From Pogonophryne albipinna (lineage: Eukaryota; Chordata; Actinopteri; Perciformes; Artedidraconidae), in NCBI GenBank assembly GCA_028583405.1, contig JAPTMU010000161.1:313501-377500 (forward strand): a stretch of 64,000 nucleotides of DNA, read 5' to 3'. The notes under the pieces are model-generated. The model was not told where the DNA came from, did no database searches, and saw only the letters and a program-made list of their open reading frames with translations. Positions 10,740 through 32,627 of this stretch are shown piece by piece; position 1 is the first letter of the stretch, and each line of letters opens with the position of its first letter. Made by a program: the position numbers and the translations under genes.

Positions 10740-12760
10740 TATTATCACCTTCTCTCTATCCGTATTGAAATTAACAACATCGCAAAGCATACATACTAAA
10801 CCACATAACAAGTGATCAATTGAAAGTATCTTTTGAATAATTAGGCATGATAGTTTAAAGTTGCGATACCACCTTTGGCCACAGTGTGGGAGACCATTTA
10901 GTTGTGGTGGCGCTGTTCCAACATTCTGGCTAGGTTTATTTTTTGAATGCCCAGAAACAAAATTGCAACCTGTCTATTGTTGCACCCAGCTCAATCTCAT
11001 TATAGACAATTATATATACCCAAAAATAAACAACCTCAATCAACTCAAGGTTTATAGGAAATGTACTTTAAACTCAAGTGTCTGGTATTTGTTGACCAAT
11101 CAAAGCAGTCAGTTCTGCATGGTGGGTTCCTATGCAGTCAATTTGCACAAAAGAAGAAATAAAAGCTACATTGGTTTACATTATTATCATTATCAAATAA
11201 TGTGCTTGAATGAAATGTTGCAGTAAACGTTATTGTGCTGATTATTATATATCACATTTGTATGAGTGTTCTTTGCTCTTTCTGTTGGCCCATCCGTAAC
11301 ATTTGACTTTGCAGGTATTGAGAATAAAGTTATAGCATCTAAATCCAGGCTCTGTATGCACCTTTATTTGCTCATCGTGTGAAATGCAAGAGCCCCTGCC
11401 CTGAGTGACACCAAAACAATGTTTGCTCATGCAAATGTACCTCTATTATCATCTGCATGAATAAAGGTCAAGTTGTGCAGGGTTGAATGTAACCGAGAGT
11501 TGAGTTGTTGCCATCCCAGACTATAGTTAATAGAGGATATTTGTTGGGCTTCTCCTTAACATCCTATCATAGCCAAATAAAGATAAACTTAGATTCAACG
11601 CAGAAGTACAAACCTGCCTTTTGCTTACTTAATGTTATTTGGTTTCATGTCTACTTTTGTCTGGTTGCTGCACCATGCACCATTTACACAGCACATTTTA
11701 GCCATGCACACAATACCTAACTAATGTTGTTCACCAAACAGTAATACCTGCCTTGTTTTCAGTTTGGTTTGAGGTAGTTTGCTTAAATTCATCCATTGTT
11801 TACACCTGCTCATCCTTTTATGTGGAAATGCATTGATGCATAGGCCTACCTTATAGTCCCCTTTTGCAAGTTTTAAACAGACGCTATTTGTAAGGTTTGC
11901 AGAGAGGCTTTTGAGGCTCAATGGGGAAAGATTGAACACTATTGTCCCACCTTACGAAAATCATGTGTAAATCTAACTAAAACAAGGGTATTCGTTAATT
12001 TACGCAGTATCAAGTGTAATAATCGTAGCTGGTTTGCAGCCTATAGTGAGAACTAGCCGTGCCAGATGTGTCTCGGACATTATTATAACCAAGGTGCAAA
12101 TGCTAAATAAAACGTATCTACTTTCAAAGCCACAACGTGTGTGAAGAGGGATAGTCATTTATATTTTGCAACCTGAAGCCAGTAAAAGCCAAGATCGCAT
12201 GCGTAGTGAATGAGGATTCCGATGAGCTTAATGTTGCATTGAAAACAACTGGGAATGTAGTGCTCCAACTGAACCTGTTTCCCAGTCCAACACACACTAT
12301 AAAAATGTAATTTCAATAAACTCATAATTGAGTGTACTAACGGTGGCCCTGCTGTACTTCAGTAGTTTTGAGGTACCTTTACTATTAACTTTATGCCACT
12401 TTATGCTTCTTCCAAACGACAATTCAGAGGGAAATAATGTAGTTATTTGTACACTATATTTATCCAACAGGTTCAGTTAATCTTAACAAATGAAGAAAAC
12501 ATGTGTAGAGAATGGACTGTAAGAGCAACACTTTGATAGTGTGTTTGAAGTGACTGTTTACACTATTGTATTAGTTGCAGTCAAACTTCATTCAAAATAG
12601 AAACAAAATAGCTTAGATTATAGTTTCCTGATTATTCGTACACAATTGTACTTGCGCATACTGTTTAACGCGTCACCTTCACGTTTAAAACAGTATTTAT
12701 TACAGTGATTTGACTTCCTCTACCGTTCTTTTTGTTGTCCGACTGCCCCTGAACGCAGCT
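10740..12760. other. intergenic DNA between srsf3 and ahcyl1
   Basis: The two genes are divergently transcribed and about 2 kb apart. Open frames such as 10861-11226 are short, lack recognisable domains and show no splice-linked continuation. This stretch is where the human 6p21-type and 1p13-type gene orders meet. Confidence 0.5.
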
Positions 12761-12761
12761 G

Positions 12762-12768
12762 TATAAAT
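12762..12768 (+). promoter_or_regulatory. TATA-like box upstream of ahcyl1
   Basis: TATAAAT lies about 325 bases upstream of the ahcyl1 ATG, which predicts a start near 12795 and a roughly 290-base 5' UTR. Between them a short direct repeat (GGTTACCGCC twice, 12778-12799) and a repeated CGCAGCCCA motif occur. No upstream in-frame ATG was needed. Confidence 0.4.
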
Positions 12769-13086
12769 CATACCCTGGTTACCGCCTATGGTTACCGCCC
12801 ACAAAGTAACTCAGCAGCCAGGTGACAGCGGAGACAGCAGCGACTCTACGCAGCCCAACACGCAGCCCAGCCCAACACGCAAGACATTTGTCAGCGCCTA
12901 ATTAAAGTGGAGTACTCACATATGTGTCCTCTAATATTGCTTTAACTTTTTAGTTTTACATTTACGTGATTTAAAAAGCATCTCCTCCGCTCGCTGTTGC
13001 AGAGTAGTTAGCTAGCAGATTGACGTTAGCTCCTCTGACAGAGACCCCAACGGTGGTTGTATCTCTGACCGACCTACAGCGTCAAC

Positions 13087-23212
<10,126 letters not shown>

Positions 23213-26200
23213 TCTGCAGGGAGCCATAATTCAGCTCGCTCAAATATAAACGCTACAATCACCTTTCCATAAAACAAGAACAAGATTTATGTATATTGTA
23301 TTTTATACTCTTCACAGTACTCTTCATACTCTAGAATAGGTTATATTAAGTTCTATTTTACTGACCACAGCAAGTTTTGGCACTTATATCTGCTGTATAG
23401 TGTATATTTTCAGGTGCATCTGTTCACAAACCTGCTGACTCCTGGCTATAGAGTTCTGTCTTGGATATTAAATGTATCAATATAGTGTGCCAAAAGACTG
23501 TGACGGGGAAGGGTTGTAGTTGTTGTGAAATGTTAATGGTTAGTTGTGAGATCAGTTGCATTACGCGATACTTTTAAAATGTAAGCTCCTCAAGTGTTTA
23601 GATGCTTTTAATTCCATGTTTTGGCTCTCTCAACAACATCCTGTTTGAAACTGGTGGCAGTCATTTCCAGAAAATAAATCGTAGACAAGCCTTGCTTTCC
23701 ATAAAACACCAGAGAGGCATTTTAAACTCCTGGCTGGGAAAGAAAGTAATGCTCCAACTGTTTCTCTCAGGAGAAGGGGAAATAAAACACCTTATATTAT
23801 ATTGTACTAGGAGTTGCTGTTCGTCTGCTAGATGTTTAAGTAAGCAGTTACTTGCTGACAAATGAGCCATAACAACTAGATAACCTGATTTGTAAAACAG
23901 TCTTTGAGTTTGTTTCTGCCCCCCCAGTGGTCAGATATCGCTTACTGCAGCTTTAACGATTTCTCTCTGCTGCGATGTGGCAGAGCTTACTCACTTCACA
24001 CATTCTATCCACAAATACTGAAGAAATATCCTTTTCTCTCTCTGTATTATCGTCCACATTAATCCTAACCATCAACACATCCGGCCAAAAAAGTAACTTC
24101 AAAACTCTTATTGTTATTGCAAACAAAACAAAGCTAAGTATTTTTTTTTTATAAAGTTGTGTACATCTATGAGGTTTTTGTGTCTGGTAAGAATAATATC
24201 TGTACCTCAGGGCATTCAAATATTGTTGTATTTACAGAATAACTAGAACAGGTTTAGATATTTTTGTACTCTGTCACCTGTCCAGAGTTCAATGACTATT
24301 GCAGAATTGTATATTCTGTGTGAAGCGAACACAACAGAGAGTGATGTTGAACACTGTTACATACCGTATGTTTATTCTACATGTGCAACAACTCTCTCTG
24401 AAGGGCAACATTGAGTTTATTGTTAATTTGTCACAGGAGTCTGCTCCTAACAGAGGATATCTGTTGAATCCACTAATGCTCAGACATGGATAAGCTTTGT
24501 TGTCAGCACATTTACCGAGACACAAGTTAGCTTTACCTTCTCTGTTATCTTGCAATATTGCACCATTATTAGAGCTATTGTTAAAACACAATATGATGTT
24601 TTTTTCGAGCGCTTTTTATCATTCATAAAGCTTAGGCACAGTTGTGTGAGGCTTGTTAAATGCACACACTTATTACCCCACCTTCTTGATATTCACTTGA
24701 ACTATTTTGAATAATGGACCACTTAGTTGAGTGGCTCTTTTTTAATTCAAACTATATAGTGTGCAGTTAGTAGTTGAGTCTCTTCGACACATACATGCTG
24801 TATATGATGCTGGTAGTCTGTGGGCCTGCCGAGGGTTCGGCACCTTGTTACCTTGTTATAGTGTTCACATGTATTTACTCAGTATCCTGTTTTATCCCCT
24901 TTTTTAAAACTTCAGGCTCCAGCCAAAGTGACAGGTTATTTCTTCTTTGAATTTTATTTTTGTATGAGTTTATTGTTGTCACTTACTCCTGCTTTAAAGG
25001 AAAACTCCATCCGCAAAAGTACTATTTGTAAATCAATTACTCAGCCTGGTACCTCAAATTCTAGAGTTGTTCTTGCATGTATCCACTGTAACCTATTTCA
25101 AAAGACAGAACAAAGCTCTTGTTAAATAGATGTGAATGCTTAACAACACCAAAAGTATTGTTTTGCATTCATTTTTACTAGAAGCTTACTTTTAAACATG
25201 TAATGCAATGGAAAAAAACTATTTAATAGGCTGAGTCATTGAAATACAAAGGGTTTTCCTCTAATGCTTTAGTATCTCAAAGGATGCTAATATGAAGTGC
25301 TTTTAATCTTTGCACTAGCAGCTTTAAAGCATTGGAGCCGAGGACACTCAGTGAGGACATTAGAGGTTTCTCAATACTCTAATTTCCCCTCCTCAAGACT
25401 TAGTCCCGCCCACAGGAGATGCGAGCGGAGGACTGAGGAGGGGAACGAGGAGTCGAGGAGGGGAAATTAGAGTATTGAGAAACCTCTATTGTCAGCAAGA
25501 TGAGCGCTGCCTGTAACCATGGTTACTGGTCATTTGACAGTGCCTTGTGACTCACTTAGTAATTTATATTCAGACATGTACGTGTTTTTCTCAGTATAGT
25601 AATGTGCCCAACATTTGTTTTTCAGAATTATACAGTGATAGCTATGCAGCAAAACATACTCAGTTTTATTCTGTCAAAGGTATTTTACTCAAATATTATG
25701 CATTACTCAAGACGACAACACATTTTAGACATTAGTGGGCAACATTTTATACTCTGTTGTATTTTGATGTATGTTTCATATCTTTTAACAATCAGTCAAA
25801 AACACATTTAGTGGTCTTTTCATAATAGCACTTAAAAATGACTTTATTAATGTATTCCTTTGTTTAGCTAATAACAATCATTTTAACATAGTTGTATCTC
25901 TGTTATAGAGACAAATGAATGTGTTATTACTATAGCAAAAGCTTGACTCAAAGTCAAAATAAAAAGAAAGTGTACAACTGTGATTTGACAGTTGTACATT
26001 GTTGCCGGTTTGACGTTTTTAATGTGGAGACGAAGCACTGTAAATGATTAGCTTTGAAGTTGGCCTGTGTTCTCATCACTATCTGTTGCTCAGTTTAAAG
26101 AACCTCATTCCGGCAGTAGGCAACATATTACATTTCTGTGCACAGTTCCCTTTAATAAACTGCTGTTAAATTTGAAAATGTCTCTGATGCATCATTTCAC

Positions 26201-26744
26201 AGACCCAGTCAGGTCAAATGCATTGTCTTTAAACGACATGTCACACTTATAAGTAACTAAGTATTACATACAGTTATCGCTCGATAACAGTCTTCGACAC
26301 CCAAGTCCCCAAAAATGCACTCTTTGTAAAAAAGAAACTTCACTTTCAATTTATTTTTGTCTTCATTGTACTATTGCCTATTTACCTCGTTAACGTAAAT
26401 AATACTCATTACATTGATACATGCCTTATTTGTGATTAAAATAATGGTTGTTGGTAATGTACTAGCGACCCCCACAGATGTATAATTTCACTGCGTCCGT
26501 GGGAGCTCAGCTCCCATTGGCTCCCACATAACTCGAACCCTGGCACAGTACACACACACACATACATGGATATAGCAGCTAAAACAACAACACATATGTA
26601 CGTTTATAAATCTATGTAAACAGATGTATGTATGTATTGTATAAATAATACAACAACACAAACAGTAAGACATTAGTGCAACGGGGCACTAGAGTGCAAA
26701 TGTTGGATTAAATATGGATTGATTGAATGCAACAGGTTGGAGAA
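23213..26744. other. ahcyl1 3' UTR and downstream intergenic DNA
   Basis: No further gene is recognised. Candidate poly(A) signals occur along the stretch, the most distal being AATAAA at 25958-25963, immediately followed by a 10-bp-arm hairpin (25971-25980 and 25989-25998, loop of 8). The region also holds repeat-like pieces near 23880-23950 and 24990-25090 and the inverted-repeat element at 25362-25487. The true transcript end cannot be fixed here. Confidence 0.4.
25362..25487. mobile_element. 126-bp MITE-like element with perfect 33-bp inverted repeats
   Basis: Arms 25362-25394 and 25455-25487 are perfect inverted copies beginning AGAGGTTTCTCAATACTCTA, separated by a 60-base loop. ATT flanks both sides as a possible 3-bp target duplication. 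It has no coding capacity. The superfamily is undecided; the 3-bp duplication suggests a PIF/Harbinger-like origin. If transcribed within the ahcyl1 3' UTR it would fold into a long hairpin. Confidence 0.7.
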
Positions 26745-27115
26745 CCTAAAGGCAGTGGCCACCCCCAGCTGAATCCTGGCCACCCTATTGGCCACCCCAA
26801 ACACTCTCACCACGGGGGCCCAAACTATTTTAGAACATTAAGAAAAAAATGTTTAAGTAACCTTTCATCATTCATCAATAATTAACATTAATAGGACGTT
26901 ATATCGATAATGTAAAGTACTCACTAAACTTACAATTCATTTAACTTATTTTCTTCCAAAAGTTAATTATCCAAAGGCTCTGTACACCCCGTTCTATTTA
27001 CATGTAATGGTTTGGTCCTGCCTCCAAACGCGGTGCAGCACCGCCGGCACTTTCTAGCAGACACTAGTGTGAGCATGTGAGGAGCAGGGATGCTAGTACT
27101 TACGTGTGTAGTACC

Positions 27116-27900
27116 ATGTCTCAACGACTCACAAAGTCAGGCTTTCAAAAGAGAAAAGAAAGGAGAGAAAAACAAGAGAGAGGGACTAAAGGGCGACAGT
27201 ATGTCACCCAGTTTTTCAAAAGAAAAGGTGGGTGTGGTCCATGAGTGGTGGAATTGTGTCTGTTAGCTAAGCTTAGTCCATTGTAAATAATAATTGTTAT
27301 GTTTTTTTTTACTAAGCTGACATTAAGTACTGTTAATATCTATACAGGTTTTTAATTGCACTGGTCTTTTAGCTGACATTTAACAAATACAGGTAGATTA
27401 TTAGCAGCTATTCATACTAAATCAGTTGTCCCTCCCCCTGGTGCCAGGACCAACAGATTCATCTCTAGGCTCAGCAGACCTGTACCCCCATAAGGCTGAA
27501 CCTGAACCAGCTTTTCTCCCAACTGAAGGAGGTGAGCAGCATTGTGTTGAATGCCATGCCACTTAACATATCTGAAGGGAGACTGGAATACAAAATATAT
27601 ATATATATATATATATCAAAACAAAAAGCTAGCATCTAATTTCAATTACACATTTTAAACACAGTATTTTCCCACATATTTAAGTTATATTTATTTGGAT
27701 TTATGCATTCATGTTGAGAATGTTCCATTCAAAAATGTTATTATTAAAAATGCATTTACACCATAAAAGATGACTATTGATATCTATTGTCAGGAATGTT
27801 AGTCTTATATCAAATAGTGAGGTGACGTGACGTGCAACAACATGAACCTTTCTGTTGGTCGCTTGTTAGCAGACCCTTCACGCGATGGCAGAGCGAACAG
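27116..27900 (+). pseudogene. hAT transposase N-terminal exons, copy 1
   Basis: Three short exons join in frame: 27116-27227, 27448-27531 and 27870-27900, each with GT-AG borders. The product starts MSQRLTKSGFQKRKER, followed by KGRQYVTQFFKRK, then PTDSSLGSADLYPHK and DPSRDGRAN. A basic SGxxKRK...xxxFF start is typical of hAT/ZMYM1-like (TTF-type zinc-finger) transposases. No catalytic or dimerisation region follows in this copy, so it is a truncated gene. The splicing is predicted only. Confidence 0.5.
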
Positions 27901-28959
27901 GTACAGGCAGGACCCATAGTGATAGCCCTATAGTTTAAATCTACTACCCACAAATAAACATATGGACATGGGTTACTATTTAAAAAAAAAAAATGGTAAA
28001 TGTATTTAGGAACCTATCAATGTGATTTAAAGTGGGGATGGACCTCAAATCGTCTAGGGGGGTCCGGGGGCATGCTCCCCCGGTAAGATTTTTTTTTAAA
28101 TGTTGGAGTTAAATGCATCAATCTGGTGCATTTTGAGGGGAAAATAAAGAGACTAGATCTATGGAAACACCTATATTAAACAGAACTGTATACATTTCAA
28201 TAATCATAAAATCATGGCCATAACCAATAACATACCATTTCCAATATGAAAAAAACACTGAAACTTGTTTATTTATTTTTGGTTCATTTATAGTTGTAAG
28301 TGTGTCTGTGCTCCTGAACCAGCCTCTCCTGTCTCCCTCCTCTCTCCCCTACTCCTCTTTGAGGCAGCAGCAAAGACTAGTTTTAGCTCTCAACAAGTTT
28401 TAAAAGTGTATCTTACCTTTTTTCACCTAGTTAACTTTTTTATTTTTTATTCATGCATATTTTACTAATCACTACCCTCTCAAATGGAAATATGTGTTTA
28501 CATAAATGGTGACCAAACCGTTTGAGACCCACAGAGAACTTAGACTAAGTTAACTACCTAAACACTCAGAGAGTCCTTTACCTCACCTGAGCTGAGGTTA
28601 TCCCGAGCTTGAATGTCACACAGAGACCAATCAACGGCTTTGATTTATGATCTGTATGACAGTGGCCATGTCGGCAGGCCACATCATGTGGACAGCCAGT
28701 CACCCTGTGTGAGGCAGGCCACTTAACAGGCCAGGCCATCAGGAAACCCCCCGGTCCTCCTCGAGGCGTAGAGTCGAGGGATCATTGTCCACAAGTTAAT
28801 CGATCGCAGATGGTGTCGTGGTCACGGACGAAAACAAATATATATATTATTAAAAAAAAAAAAAAAATCTAAATGGGTCGCGAAATATACTTGGGCGGCC
28901 GTTAATATACCTGGGCGGCCCGCCCAAGTATAGTCTATGTGTGGGAAACCCTGTATACC

Positions 28960-29734
28960 ATGTGTCAACGACTTACAAAGTCAGGCTTTCAAAAGAGAAA
29001 AGAAAGGAGAGAAAAACAAGAGAGAGGGACTAAAGGGCGACAGTATGTCACCCAGTTTTTCAAAAGAAAAGGTGGGTGTGGTCCATGACTGGTGGAATTG
29101 TGTCTGTTAGCTAAGCTTAGTCCATTGTAAATAATAATTGTTATGTTTTTTTTTACTAAGCTGACATTAAGTACTGTTAATATCTATACAGGTTTTTAAT
29201 TGCACTGGTCTTTTAGCTGACATTTAACAAATACAGGTAGATTATTAGCAGCTATTCATACTAAATCAGTTGTCCCTCCCCCTGGTGCCAGGACCAACAG
29301 ATTCATCTCTAGGCTCAGCAGACCTGTACCCCCATAAGGCTGAACCTGAACCAGCTTTTCTCCCAACTGAAGGAGGTGAGCAGCATTGTGTTGAATGCCA
29401 TGCCACTTAACATATCTGAAGGGAGACTGGAATACAATATATATATATATCAAAACAAAAAGCTAGCATCTAATTTCAATTACACATTTTAAACACAGTA
29501 TTTTCCCACATATTTAAGTTATATTTATTTGGATTTATGCATTCATGTTGAGAATGTTCCATTCAAAAATGTTATTATTAAAAATGCATTTACACCATAA
29601 AAGATGACTATTGAGATCTATTGTCAGGAATGTTAGTCTTATATCAAATAGTGAGGTGACGTGACGTGCAACAACATGAACCTTTCTGTTGGTCGCTTGT
29701 TAGCAGACCCTTCACGCCATGGCAGAGCAAACAG
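28960..29734 (+). pseudogene. hAT transposase N-terminal exons, copy 2
   Basis: This copy has the same three-exon arrangement as copy 1 (28960-29071, 29292-29375 and 29704-29734) with identical exon lengths. The second residue is changed to Cys (MCQRLTKSG), and DPSRDG is changed to DPSRHG. Open frames and splice sites are preserved. Confidence 0.5.
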
Positions 29735-30817
29735 GTACAGGCAGGGCCCATAGTGATAGCCCTATAGTTTAAATCTACTACCCACAAATAAACATATGGA
29801 CATGGGTTACTATTTTAAAAAAAATGGTAAATGTATTTAGGAACCTATCAATGTGATTTAAAGTGGGGGTGGACCTCAAATCGTCTAGGGGGTCCGGGGG
29901 CATGCTCCCCCGGTAAGATTTTTTTTTAAATGTTGGAGTTAAATGCATCAATCTGGTGCATTTTGAGGGGAAAATAAAGAGACTAGATCTATGGAAACAC
30001 CTATATTAAACAGAACTGTATACATTTCAATAATCATAAAATCATGGCCATAACCAATAACATACCTTTTCCAATATGAAAAAAACACTGAAACTTGTTT
30101 ATTTATTTTTGGTTCATTTATAGTTGTAAGTGTGTCTGTGCTCCTGAACCAGCCTCTCCTGTCTCCCTCCTGTCTCCCCTGCTCCTCTTTGAGGCAGCAG
30201 CAAAGACTAGTTTTAGCTCTCAACAAGTTTTAAAAGTGTATCTTACCTTTTTTCACCTAGTTAACTTTTTTATTTTTTATTCATGCATATTTTACTAATC
30301 ACTACCCTCTCAAATGGAAATATGTGTTTACATAAATGGTGACCAAACCGTTTGAGACCCACAGAGAACTTAGACTAAGTTAACTACCTAAACACTCAGA
30401 GAGTCCTTTACCTCACCTGAGCTGAGGTTATCCCGAGCTTGAATGACACACAGAGACCAATCAACGGCTTTGATTTATGATCTGTATGACAGTGGCCATG
30501 TCGGCAGGCCACATCATGTGGACAGCCAGTCACCCTGTGTGAGGCAGGCCACTTAACAGGCCAGGCCATCAGGAAACCCCCCGGTCCTCCCGATGGCCAG
30601 TCCGGGACTGGGTACAGGAGGCGTAGAGCGAGGGATCATTGTCCACAAGTTAATCGATTGCAGATGGTGTCGTGGTCACGGATGAAAAGAAATATATATA
30701 TATATTATTAAAAAAAATTAAAAAATCTAAATGGGTCGCGAAATATACTTGGGCGGCCGTTAATATACCTGGGCGGCCCGCCCAAGTATAGTCTATGTGT
30801 GGGAAACCCTGTATACC

Positions 30818-31233
30818 ATGTGTCAACGACTTACAAAGTCAGGCTTTCAAAAGAGAAAAGAAAGGAGAGAAAAACAAGAGAGAGGGACTAAAGGGCGACA
30901 GTATGTCACCCAGTTTTTCAAAAGAAAAGGTGGGTGTGGTCCATGAGTGGTGGAATTATGTCTGTTAGCTAAGCTTAGTCCATTGTAAATAATAATTGTT
31001 ATGTTTTTTTTTACTAAGCTGACATTAAGTACTGTTAATATCTATACAGGTTTTTAATTGCACTGGTCTTTTAGCTGATATTTAACAAATACAGGTAGAT
31101 TATTAGCAGCTATTCATACTAAATCAGTTGTCCCTCCCCCTGATGCCAGGACCAACAGATCCATCTCTAGGCTCAGCAGACCTGTACCCCCATAAGGCTG
31201 AACCTGAACCAGCTTTTCTCCCAACTGAAGGAG
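30818..31233 (+). pseudogene. hAT transposase N-terminal exons, copy 3 (truncated)
   Basis: Only the first two exons remain: 30818-30929 and 31150-31233. The repeat unit breaks off near 31455, before the third exon. Exon lengths and frames match copies 1 and 2. Confidence 0.5.
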
Positions 31234-31625
31234 GTGAGCAGCATTGTGTTGAATGCCATGCCACTTAACATATCTGAAGGGAGACTGGAATACAATATAT
31301 ATATATATCAAAACAAAAAGCTAGCATCTAATTTCAATTACACATTTCAAACACAGTATTTTCCCACATATGTAAGTTATATTTATTTGGATTTATGCAT
31401 TCATGTTGAGAATGTTCCATTCAAAAATGTTATTATTAAAAATGCATTTACACTATCGCGCCACCTAACCATTCGCCAAAATGTTTTTAATACCAGCGGT
31501 AGCCGTGCAAAAAACAATCTTCAAATAAAAGAAAGTCACCGGAGGAGTTAAAGGAGAGTGACAGGGAGCATGAGAAGAAGAGGGAGAGGAAGTTTCAGCC
31601 AGCTTGATCGATGGAGTTGGCTTCT

Positions 31626-31869
31626 GGTGCAGTGACGCGTCCTAAAACCCTTTTATAATCTATTGATTAGATTTATGATTCGAAAATTATAAAAGTAGGG
31701 TAGACATGTGGAGATTATCCGGCTGAACAAAACGTGCATTTATCAAACAGGTTTGTTTTCCACAGACCTTATTTCCAGCTATTTTCCAAAACCCTGTGGA
31801 GAAATCCCATTGCTTTTTGTGGAGGGAACCCGCAGCTTACTTCCTGGTTTTAGGACGCGTCACTGCACC
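31626..31869. mobile_element. 244-bp element with perfect 24-bp terminal inverted repeats
   Basis: The first 24 bases (starting GGTGCAGTGACGCGTCC) and the last 24 are exact inverted copies. TCT flanks both sides as a possible 3-bp duplication. It is non-coding and nested in the hAT-like composite. Confidence 0.7.
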
Positions 31870-31978
31870 TCTTAATATGATGCCAATACAAACAAGGTCT
31901 TCTGTCGGCTCTGTACATCAATGCCGACCTATGCTGACAAGTCAGTGAAGAGTAGACAATATAAAGGTATTAGCTATA

Positions 31979-32627
31979 CCTCCTGGCTGGTCTACCTGCA
32001 TGTGCCATCCGACCTCTGCAGCTCATCCAGAATGCAGCGGCTCGTCTGGTCTTCAACCTTCCTAAATGTTCCCACACCACTCCGCTCCTCCGCTCCCTTC
32101 ACTGGCTTCCGGTAACTGCTAGAATCCACTTCAAGACAATGGTACTTGCGTACCATGCTGCGAATGGATCTGGCCCTTCCTACATCCAGGACATGGTTAA
32201 ACTGTACACCCCAGCGCGTGCACTTCGCTCTGCATCAACCAAACGACTCGCTGCACCCTCGCTGCGAGGGGGACCCAAGTTCCCATCAGAAAAAACACGT
32301 GGGTTTGCTATCCTGGCTCCAAAATGGTGGAATGAGCTCCCCATTGACATCAGGACAGCAGAAAGCTTACACACCTTCTGGCGCAGACTGAAAACTCATC
32401 TCTTTCGACTCCACCTCGAGCGATAGAATTACTAACAAAGCACTTATATACTAATAAAGGACTGGCTTATCTATAGCCAGTTGAGTAGCACTTGAAATGT
32501 TTGGCTCTATGAAACCTGATGTACTTATATGATTCTGTTTTCTTCAAGGTTGTGTCTTCCTGGTCGAATGCACTTATTGTAAGTCACTTTTGATAAAAGC
32601 GTCAGCTAAATGCAATGTAATGTAATG
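31979..32627 (+). mobile_element. 5'-truncated L2-type LINE, C-terminal ORF2 end
   Basis: The frame encodes the end of a reverse-transcriptase ORF ([49 protein letters not shown]) and finishes with a tail GCGTCAGCTAAATGCAATG and a short TAATG repeat. It is flanked by an 11-bp target duplication TATTAGCTATA (31968-31978 and 32628-32638), as left by target-primed reverse transcription. The open frame is intact over this piece but lacks the RT core, so it cannot move itself. Confidence 0.8.

Larger units (their letters stand above)
27113..31455 (+). repeat. tandem array of 2.35 copies of a 1.85-kb unit
   Basis: Units begin at about 27113, 28957 and 30815, with start-to-start periods of 1844 and 1858 bases; the third stops at about 31455. 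Copies are nearly identical, differing by scattered substitutions and by AT-run and A-run lengths. The segment before each junction (for example 28863-28955) has inverted GGGCGGCC blocks and ends TGTGGGAAACCCTG, which looks like a hAT terminus. The array therefore appears to be head-to-tail copies of element sequence. Confidence 0.85.

Noticed and set aside
10861..11226. 121-codon plus-strand frame between srsf3 and ahcyl1
   Set aside because: No domain, no good start context, atypical composition, and no splice-linked continuation.
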